64,000 nt of DNA, from assembly GCA_943737045.1 (NCBI GenBank), contig CALSFV010000058.1, forward strand, positions 496,001-560,000, given 5' to 3'. The stretch comes from Parapristionchus giblindavisi (Eukaryota; Nematoda; Chromadorea; Rhabditida; Diplogasteridae). Below, in pieces: positions 15,001 through 24,000 of this stretch. The notes below the pieces were generated by a model. That model searched no databases and was not told the DNA's origin. It worked only from the letters and a program-made list of their open reading frames with translations. Position 1 is the stretch's first letter, and each line of letters opens with the position of its first letter. Made by a program: the position numbers and the translations under genes.

Positions 15001-15375
15001 CTGGGCTAGCCCCTTGCTTCTGAGTGATACCCTGGTCGAATCTGGGCTAGCCCCTTGCTTCTGAGTGATTCCCTGGTCGAATCTGGGCTAGCCCCTTGCT
15101 TCTGAGTGATTCCCTGGTCGAATCTGGGCTAGCCCCTTGCTTCTGAATGATTCCCTGGTCGAATCTGGGCTAGCCCCTTGCTTCCGAGTGATTCCCTGGT
15201 CGAATCTGGGCTAGCCCCTTGCTTCTGAGTGATTCCCTGGTCGAATCTGGGCTAGCCCCTTGCTTCTGAGTGATTCCCTGGTCGAATCTGGGCTAGCCCC
15301 TTGCTTCTGAGTGATAACCTGGTCGAAACTGGGCTAGCCCCTTGCTTCTGAGTGATTCCCTGGTCGAATCTGGAC

Positions 15376-15412
15376 TAGCCCCTTCTGAGTGATTCCCTGG
15401 TCGAATCTTTGC
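15376..15412. repeat. 37-bp deleted satellite monomer
   Basis: This unit lacks 4 bp between CCCC and GAGTG (TTCT where neighbours have TTGCTTCT). It is the only unit of altered length in the left block and shifts the 41-bp phase by 4. It lies in the cassette that starts with the GATAACC/GAAACT monomer at 15294; the related cassettes starting at 1, 6602 and 9677 do not have the deletion. Confidence 0.9.
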
Positions 15413-18256
15413 TAGCCCCTTGCTTCTGAGTGATTCCCTGGTCGAATCTGGGCTAGCCCCTTGCTTCTGAGTGATACCCTGGTAGAATCTGGGCTAGCCC
15501 CTTGCTTCTGAGTGATTCCCTGGTCGAATCTGGGCTAGCCCCTTGCTTCTGAGTGATTCCCTGGTCGAATCTAGGCTAGCCCCTTGCTTCTGATTGTTTC
15601 CCTGGTCGAATCTTTGCTAGCCCCTTGCTTCTGAGTGATTCCCTGGTCGAATCTGGGCTAGCCCCTTGCTTCTGAGTGATTCCCTGGTCGAATCTGGGCT
15701 AGCCCCTTGCTTCTGAGTGATTCCCTGGTCGAATCTGGGCTAGACCCTTGCTTCTGAGTTATTCCCTGGTCGAATCTTTGCTAGCCCCTTGCTTCTGAGT
15801 GATTCCCTGGTCGAATCTTTGCTAGCCCCTTGCTTCTGAGTGATTCCCTGGTCGAATCTGGGCTAGCCCCTTGCTTCTGAGTGATTCCCTGGTCGAATCT
15901 GGGCTAGCCCCTTGCTTCTGAGTGATTCCCTGGTCGAATCTGGGCTAGCCCCTTGCTTCTGAGTGATTCCCAGATCGAATCTGGGCTAGCCCCTTGCTTC
16001 TGAGTGATTCCCTGGTCGAATCTGGGCTAGCCCCTTGCTTCTGAGTGATTCCCTGGTCGAATCTGGGCTAGCCCCTTGCTTCTGAGTGATTCCCTGGTCG
16101 AATCTGGGCTAGCCCCTTGCTTCTGAGTGATTCCCTGGTCGAATCTGGGCTAGCCCCTTGCTTCTGAGTGATACCCTGGTCGAATCTGGGCTAGCCCCTT
16201 GCTTCTGAGTGTTTCCCTGGTCGAATCTGGGCTAGCCCCTTGCTTCTGAGTGATAACCTGGTCGAATCTGGGCTAGCCCCTTGCTTCTGAGTGATACCCT
16301 GGTCGAATCTGGGCTAGCCCCTTGCTTCTGAGTGATTCCCTGGTCGAATCTGGGCTAGCCCCTTGCTTCTGAGTGATTCCCTGGTCGAATCTGGGCTAGC
16401 CCCTTGCTTCTGAGTGATTCCCTGGTCGAATCTGGGCTAGCCCCTTGCTTCTGAGTGATAACCTGGTCGAATCTGGGCTAGCCCCTTGCTTCTGAGTGAT
16501 ACCCTGGTCGAATCTGGGCTAGCCCCTTGCTTCTGAGTGATTCCCTGGTCGAATCTGGGCTAGCCCCTTGCTTCTGAGTGATTCCCTGGTCGAATCTGGG
16601 CTAGCCCCTTGCTTCTGAGTGATTCCCTGGTCGAATCTGGGCTAGCCCCTTGCTTCTGAGTGATTCCCTGGTCGAATCTGGACTAGCCCCTTGCTTCTGA
16701 GTGATTCCTTGGTCGAATCTTTGCTAGCCCCTTGCTTCTGAGTGATTCCCTGGTCGAATCTGGGCTAGCCCCTTGCTTCTGAGTGATTCCCTGGTCGAAT
16801 CTGGGCTAGCCCCTTGCTTCTGAGTGATTCCCTGGTCGAATCTGGGCTAGCCCCTTGCTTCTGAGTTATTCCCTGGTCGAATCTGGGCTAGCCCCTTGCT
16901 TCTGAGTGATACCCTGGTCGAATCTGGGCTAGCCCCTTGCTTCTGAGTGATTCCCTGGTCGAATCTGGACTAGCCCCTTGCTTCTGAGTTATTCCCTGGT
17001 CGAATCTGGGCTAGCCCCTTGCTTCTGAGTTATTCCCTGGTCGAATCTGGGCTAGCCCCTTGCTTCTGAGTGATTCCCTGGTCGAATCTGGGCTAGCCCC
17101 TTGCTTCTGAGTGTTTCCCTGGTCGAATCTGGGCTAGCCCCTTGCTTCTGAGTGATAACCTGGTCGAATCTGGGCTAGCCCCTTGCTTCTGAGTGATTCC
17201 CTGGTCGAATCTGGGCTAGCCCCTTGCTTCTGAGTGATTCCCTGGTCGAATCTGGGCTAGCCCCTTGCTTCTGAGTGATTCCCTGGTCGAATCTGGGCTA
17301 GCCCCTTGCTTCTGAGTGATTCCCTGGTCGAATCTAGGCTAGCCCCTTGCTTCTGAGTGATTCACTGGTCGAATCTGGGCTAGCCCCTTGCTTCTGAGTG
17401 ATTCACTGGTCGAATCTGGGCTAGCCCCTTGCTTCTGAGTGATTCCCTGGTCGAATCTGGACTAGCCCCTTGCTTCTGAGTGATTCCCTGGTCGAATCTG
17501 GGCTAGCCCCTAGCTTCTGAGTGATTCCCTGGTCGAATCTGGGCTAGCCCCTTGCTTCTGAGTGATTCCCTGGTCGAATCTTTGCTAGCCCCTTGCTTCT
17601 GAGTGATTCCCTGGTCGAATCTGGGCTAGCCCCTAGCTTCTGAGTGATTCCCTGGTCGAATCTGGGCTAGCCCCTTGCTTCTGAGTGATTCACTGGTCGA
17701 ATCTGGGCTAGCCCCTTGCTTCTGAGTGATTCCCTGGTCGAATCTGGGCTAGCCCCTTGCTTCTGAGTGATTCCCTGGTCGAATCTGGGCTAGCCCCTTG
17801 CTTCTGAGTGATTCCCTGGTCGAATCTGGGCTAGCCCCTTGCTTCTGAGTGATACCCTGGTCGAATCTGGGCTAGCCCCTTGCTTCTGAGTGTTTCCCTG
17901 GTCGAATCTGGGCTAGCCCCTTGCTTCTGAGTGATAACCTGGTCGAATCTGGGCTAGCCCCTTGCTTCTGAGTGATACCCTGGTCGAATCTGGGCTAGCC
18001 CCTTGCTTCTGAGTGATTCCCTGGTCGAATCTGGGCTAGCCCCTTGCTTCTGAGTGATTCCCTGGTCGAATCTGGGCTAGCCCCTTGCTTCTGAGTGATT
18101 CCCTGGTCGAATCTGGGCTAGCCCCTTGCTTCTGAGTGATAACCTGGTCGAATCTGGGCTAGCCCCTTGCTTCTGAGTGATACCCTGGTCGAATCTGGGC
18201 TAGCCCCTTGCTTCTGAGTGATTCCCTGGTCGAATCTGGGCTAGCCCCTTGCTTCT

Positions 18257-18261
18257 GAGTG
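18257..18261. repeat. Target site duplication GAGTG, left copy
   Basis: GAGTG lies immediately before the left LTR and is repeated at 27584-27588 immediately after the right LTR. It is monomer positions 16-20 of the satellite. A 5-bp duplication fits the 4-6 bp made by BEL/Pao integrases. Confidence 0.95.
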
Positions 18262-18945
18262 TATAAACGATTTCACGTCTGATCTTTGTGATAACCGCTT
18301 AGTCTGAGAACGAAGAGAACGGAGAACCACTAAGTTACCACGTAATATTTCCCTTATGATGTAAAGAACACAGTCACAATAGGAAATAAATAAATATTAT
18401 TTATAAATTCAGAATATTCTGACTCATTTACTACTCTGCACAATCAAAACAAAGACTAGAGAAAGAGAGGTACCGGTGAATGGGGAACTGTGTCCTTCCG
18501 TTCTGAGTATTCCTTTCTGATCTCCGATCTGCCTTCTGAGTTGTATTTGTGAGAGGTATGAGCAGAAGGTCGACGAGGGCGAGATGATTATGACACCTCA
18601 AACTTGGGTAATTAAACTGGGTAAGGAATACAATAAACGGGGAAATAAAACAACGAGAAAGACTAAAAGTGATAATATAATTAACAACACAATAGAAATG
18701 AGTAAATAAAATATAAGAAGATGACGATCAGCGATTCGGCAGAGAAAAAGGTGATGACGCAAGAGGTTTGAATTCCAGAGCCGGAAACTGCATACTGTAT
18801 CTTCTGTGCGAGACTACCTTTTAGAGGCAATTCAAATTCTACAGTATGACATCTTATGATTTCTGTTCTTTCTTTTTTCTTCCTTATTCTTTGTTATTTT
18901 GAGAGAACTAGACTTTACATGTATTAAAGTAGCGATTCCGCTACA
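18262..18945 (-). repeat. 3' LTR of the BEL/Pao element
   Basis: 684 bp, matching 26900-27583 base for base as far as I can read. On the minus strand it starts TGTAGCGGAATCGCTAC and ends TTTATA, so the termini are TG...TA rather than the usual TG...CA. The first 17 bases contain a 6-bp inverted repeat (GTAGCG/CGCTAC, 4-nt loop; plus-strand 18929-18944). Being the downstream copy it should supply the 3' end of the transcript. I found no canonical AATAAA on the sense strand. Confidence 0.95.
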
Positions 18946-18958
18946 CTCCCCCACTTTT
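18946..18958 (-). promoter_or_regulatory. Polypurine tract (plus-strand DNA primer)
   Basis: On the minus strand a purine run AAAAGTGGGGGAG abuts the 3' LTR directly. It is interrupted by a single T. Position and composition are those of the RNase H-resistant primer for second-strand synthesis in LTR retrotransposons. Confidence 0.85.
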
Positions 18959-19146
18959 GAAGTGTATTATTTGGAAACTTAACAACATGAACTTTATGAG
19001 TTCGTTCTGAGTACGGTAAAAAATGTGGACAACAAAACACATGGAGAACAATTAGCAAAATGATTCAAGGTAATTCAAAAGGTATGATTGATTTGAGAAC
19101 AACAACAATACGAGAAAATCTGTAATGCTATGTAGTACCTCTGTCT

Positions 19147-20606
19147 CTAGAGATTGTCAAAATAGTTGTCAGGATTCTGACGGTGAAGTTTTCTGATCTC
19201 GTCACGAGAGGAGATAGAAAGGGTGGTGTTCTCTGAGCAACTCCAACGAGGATGGAATCTGAGGCGAACATCTTGACGAGACTTGAAACAAAAGGTGCAA
19301 TGATTACGAGCGCATTCATCATCATCATGGAATCTTCCTCTGACCCTTATGCAAATGATACAAATGTTATGGTTATTGACGAGGTTATATATCATTGCTG
19401 CCCTCTCATGAATTTCGGGGAATCGATCACACGAAGAAGTGAGATGACCAACGTAGTGGCACAGCCGGCATTGTACCTCCCTCACAGGGGTATAAGAGGT
19501 ATGTCCAGTGCTTGTTCTTCTCGTAGTTCTCTGTAATCATATTCTCCTTTTATTTTCTGATCTTCTTTCCCTTTTAATACTAACGTACTAACTTAAATCT
19601 TTGAGGTTCGTTCAGGCTAATAAATTTTGGGACATAGATACAACGTTCTTTATATTCTTTATATTTTGAAAATAAACTGACAGCAGGAATGGGATCTCCT
19701 TCTCTACTATAACTTCTCGAGGGAGGATCTGCGACTCCTTCTGGTCCTCGACCTCCATTCTGAGAATCGATAGAAGGATCAGGAATGATCTCTTGATCTA
19801 GCATCTCATTATGAACATTCTGATCTTGAGCGACATCGACAGAATCCCTCTGATTTAGATCCATCAATAGGGGAGGTGCGGGAGTGTCCTCGGGACTCTC
19901 AACCGGTGTCTGAATACAATTACGTTTTCACTTATGTTCTCTTATCATTCATATCATTATAATCGAATCAAGGACATATTATAAGAGAATTCTTATGAGA
20001 TTTAAAACCTTTATACCTCCTCTAACGATGGTCTTTTGGCCTCTATAACATCGACCTCCTGATCATTCGTCCTTTTCTGAGCAAGGACAACCATAACCTC
20101 CTGATTCTGGTTCGGGACCACCTCAACCTGCTCCTCTTCAGGCTCATTCTGGGTCAAATTAGCATATGATTCTCTTCTTTCTGGCTCTACTTCGAGGTCT
20201 TTCTAAATCTTATAATTTTAATTTAATTCTTTACTATAGACTACATACCATCTTATTTTCTATTCCAATATGACTACCAATCATCGAAAGTTTCTGATCA
20301 ATAATATTGATCTTCTGAGTCTGGCTATCCAATAACATTTTGATCCTACTCTCCAAATCTTCCATTTGGTTCTGTACTGCTATTTCAACAGTAGCAATTA
20401 ATGAGGCAAGTGTCAAGTTAACTCCAGTTTCTATAAATTTGCGTTGTTTGATCGTAATATATTTGAGAGATTATGATACCTGGAGACGAAACACGACTAT
20501 CTTCATCTGGATCAATCTGGTCTATGTTCATCGGTTCATCCATCCCAACTGGGATACCGTAAGTTCCACGACCACGATTAGAATCTTCTGTCATTTGCTT
20601 CTCAGC
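19147..20606 (-). CDS. Five-exon accessory gene: coiled coil plus Gag-like zinc knuckles
   Basis: Spliced gene between pol and the 3' LTR. Exons on the minus strand: 20606-20480 (first ATG at 20594), 20430-20249, 20202-20017, 19909-19589 and 19530-19147 (TAG). Introns are 49, 46, 107 and 58 nt, all GT-AG: donors GTATCA, GTATGT, GTATAA, GTACGT; acceptors TTATAG, ATTTAG, ATTCAG, TTACAG. Phases are 1,0,0,0 and the joined frame stays open for about 395 codons. Exon 2 encodes an amphipathic, likely coiled-coil segment (about residues 50-95). Exons 3-4 are acidic, Gln- and Pro-rich. Exon 5 has three zinc knuckles: C289/C292/H297/C302, C325/C328/H336/C341 and C346/C349/H361/C366. There is no signal peptide or membrane segment, so it is not an envelope. 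Exon 1 begins at an acceptor, so a leader must be added by cis- or trans-splicing. Function unknown; a nucleic-acid-binding Gag-like role is inferred. Confidence 0.72.
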
Positions 20607-21094
20607 CTGTAATTATGAAAATTTGATTAATTAAGTCCCAAAAGGACTTCCTCCGCCCTTTTTGAAAACGTAAAACACGTGTGATACTTGCTAACTACTA
20701 ACATAACATAAACATTATGGAAATTCTGATACGACAATAACTGGAAAACAAAACAGGATTATGAATTTTTTGGTCTCTGATCTTTGCACTCTTTTCTTTT
20801 TACTGAGTATCGACTTTTGCTATGTTCTGTTTTGCTGACGCGCAGTTTGAATAATTTGAATTATCTGATTTTGATACTGTATTCAATCGTGAATTGACTT
20901 AATTAAATATTAATTAATTAAATTTTTTTTTTTTGAAATGAATTTACTACAATAATATACGAGCTACTGATGAAATATATTACTACCAAAGAATAAATAA
21001 AGATCTACCAAAGAATAAATGTTTAAATACAGATTATGTTTAGCTTTAGGTGCCTTCGAAATGATGACGACCTAGACAACCATGGAGAGGCCGT
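20607..21094 (-). other. Non-coding gap between pol and accessory gene
   Basis: About 490 bp, AT-rich, with no supported frame. Next to exon 1 it ends in a plausible 3' splice site (ATAATTACAG, last base 20607). It also holds a 12-A run on the sense strand (plus-strand T run 20923-20934), several AATTAATTAA-type stretches, and a 16-bp direct repeat. It could be the end of a long intron from a leader donor, or carry a promoter or trans-splice site for the downstream gene. The sequence alone does not decide. Confidence 0.6.
20983..21020. repeat. Pair of 16-bp direct repeats
   Basis: CTACCAAAGAATAAAT occurs at 20983-20998 and again at 21005-21020, a 22-bp offset. It lies just downstream of the pol stop in sense orientation. 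It may be replication slippage or a small duplicated regulatory motif. Confidence 0.8.
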
Positions 21095-24000
21095 TTAAGC
21101 GGACTGCACCCCATGGCCAGCCAGTGACTGTATCTGCTTGTTATGAAGTCTAGCACTTCTTCTGACTGGTTGAACTTGATCTGTTCCTTCGACCTGTTCT
21201 TCCTCTTCTTCGATTGTGTTTAACTCCAACGGAACGAGGAGATTCTGTGGTCTCTGAATCATTCTTCCCTTCTGTGACCTCAAAGTTATCTGATTACCTT
21301 CCACTTTTGTGATCAGACCCATATTCCATAGATGTCTCGGTACACTCTGATTTTCATCCACTATCAGCACCAACTCTCCTGTAGTGGGTCTGACGGGCGT
21401 GGTTCTCTTTGAGTGGAGAGGGGAGATATGAAGATGATTGTCTCGCAGAGTGCTTAAGTATCCTTCTTTCCAGATCCTCCAGAATTTCTCTGAGGTATCG
21501 ATTGTCTTCTTCATAATACTTATAGCTCTTTCTCTGCTCATGTTCACCTCATCTGGTGGAACATACTCTGTATCACCTCTGTACTCTTCAAGTCTCTCTA
21601 TCTCAATTGGACACCCTATGAACACTTCTGGCATCAAGAAATCGATCGGTCTGATACAAGGGGAACTATAATCTCTGATATCTGATGTGGTTACATGAGT
21701 CAAAGGTCTGGAATTCATTACTGATTCTGCTTCGCATGTGAAAGTTTGTAGTTCATCTGTTGTTAACTTCTTCTTACCAATCGATTTATACATTGCTGAC
21801 TTGAAACATCTTACCAATCTTTCATACAAACCTCCTTTCCACGGCGAGTGTGCAGTAGTGAACGACCATTCAATCCCTTTACCTCTGATATGCTCTTCGA
21901 TTTCATCTTCTTTCATTAACGACCGTAATATCTGATCTGAAGCTTTGAACGTCGTCGCTTGGTCAGACATAATGGAGGACGGTATTCCTCTTCTGGACGT
22001 GAATCTTCTGAACCCGTTAATGAAGTCTGATGGACTGAGAGACGGTATCACTTCGAGATGTGAACATCTAGTTGAGAGACAAGTTATCAACAACACATAA
22101 TTCTTGTTCTCATTTGTTGATTGAATGGGTCCTATGTAATCCATTCCTACATGAGTGAATGGTCTGGATGGAACTAGTCTTTTATCTGGTAAAGGTACCG
22201 GTTCTGAATAGCGATATGGCAGACCATCTATCTTTTTGCATCTGATACAATTCTTTAGAAGACTACTTATTATTTGTCTAGCTTTGGGAATGAATAATGA
22301 TTGTTTGAGTTGATTCATAACTACATCTGGACCACTGTGAAGTAATGCATTATGAGTATCCATCACGATTAATCTAACTAATGATTTGTCTGATTTTGTT
22401 GGAATGAATATTGGATGAATGAACTCTCTTGGTAGATTCTTATTATCAACACGACTATTCTGTAGTCTCCAGATTCCCTTTTTATCTGGACTGACCACAC
22501 TTCTCTTCACGAAATCCTCATAATCACTCAAATTTACCTCTTGGAACTGACGCAGAAGTAGTGCTGTTGCTGTCTCTGTTGTGGGCGATTCTGCTATGAT
22601 TCCTAGTGATGCTAGACGTCTTCTTGTTCCTTCTGACAGTTTCTTCGACATCTTCGAAATAGCTTCTATCACTCTGTATGTTACAGCCTTAGCCTTTCTG
22701 AGAGAATTGAATCTGTTTAACTCTATGAACATTGATCTTCTGACCTCAAGGGCTTGAGAATGACAGATTTGAACGTCTTCTTGAGGGTCTGCGATCGGGA
22801 TTGAGCTTGGCCACGTGGAGGCATCTGTAAGTAACCATCTTGGTCCTGTCCACCACATATGATTAGCTTCATTCATTTCTGAGCTGGTTAACCCTCTGGT
22901 TCCATAATCTGCTGGATTCTCCTTTGTGTTTACATATCTGGGTGCAATGAGAGTTATATTTTCATCTTTCTCTAATGATATTCGGATTTTATTCATTGTT
23001 TGTACTCTGTTTCTGACATATCTGCTTAGCTTCTTTACAGAACTGTCTCCATTTACCCAATGTAGTGTAGTTGACGAATCAGAATAGTAGTATATAATGA
23101 TCTGTTTATCTCTGAACTCCTTTCTGAGTGATTTCACAATATACTCAGATAGTTTGTAACCCATTAACAAGGCATCTGTCTCCAACTTTGGAATGGTTGG
23201 TGTTTTACCATTTGCATCTTTTGGAGCGAGCTTGTTTCTGCTCAGCAACAAATATGAATTATCTTTTGTTACTGTATATGCACACGCTGCAGTAGCTATT
23301 GCTGAAGCATCTGTGAATATTACCACCTTGATAACTTCTTCTGTAGATAGATGGACTGAACGAGGCATTGTATGTGAAAACAACTTGATGTCACTTATGA
23401 TTTCGTGCCATTCTTTCGATGTCTCATCTGATAACTTGTCATCCCACGAATGACTCTCTGTCCAAGCTGTTCTTTGAAATGCTCTTGCTCTCAGAGTTAA
23501 CGGAGTGATCAAACCCAGTGGGTCATAAAAGGAAGATACGCTTGAAGAAACTTTTCTTCTTGTTGCTTGTGATTCCTCTGTTGTTTGGGGAATCTTTATT
23601 GACAACGTATCGTTCTGCGTATCCCATATCATACCCAACAGTTTATTTGGTCCTTCTGGTGTACCATCCTCTTCTGGAATCTCTCTGTTGAATTCACTAG
23701 AACTGGAAATGTACTCTCTGAGATTCATATGAGCTTCTCTGAACATCTGTTTACTTCTGATATAGAATTCTGGACTGGGATCATCTACGGGAATCAACAA
23801 GTTGTCTACATATGTGCTGTGACCTATCTTGTTCAGGATCGGATCATTACCATAGCTCTGTTTGACTGATTCTAAGTGATGTTGTATTGTTTTTGATAGA
23901 CAATATGGTGATTGATTGATTCCAAACGGAGTTACCGTAAATCTGTAGTATTCAAGGTTACTGTAATCTGGTGGCTTTGTGATATCTTTCACCCATAGAA

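Larger units (their letters stand above)
1..18261. repeat. 41-bp satellite array, left block
   Basis: Head-to-tail repeats of a 41-bp unit that begins TAGCCCCTTGCTTCTGAGTG in the phase of base 1; bases 27610-27650 are a clean consensus monomer. There are 445 full units and a 20-nt partial that stops at the retrotransposon. Most units differ at 0-3 fixed positions: GATTCC may be GATACC, GATAACC, GATTCAC, GTGTTTCC or GTTATTCC, and the last bases GGGC may be GGAC, TTTGC or TAGGC. These variants recur in the same order at distant places, so the array has higher-order structure. The consensus unit boundary carries the 10-bp palindrome GGGCTAGCCC. The unit length is not a multiple of 3 and it contains stop triplets, so no long frame exists. 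The array continues past the left edge of the window. Confidence 0.98.

Noticed and set aside
1..18261. CRISPR-like array
   Set aside because: Units are contiguous 41-bp repeats with no unique spacers, thousands of bases long, in a eukaryotic context.
19252..19536. Plus-strand 94-codon frame
   Set aside because: It lies antisense to exon 5 of the accessory gene, which has frame, splice and zinc-motif support.
19147..20606. Envelope gene
   Set aside because: The position fits, but the joined frame has no signal peptide, no transmembrane segment and no glycoprotein-like cysteine pattern; the cysteines form zinc knuckles.
20340..20612. Plus-strand 90-codon frame
   Set aside because: Antisense to exons 1 and 2 and to intron 1; no domain and no conserved feature.
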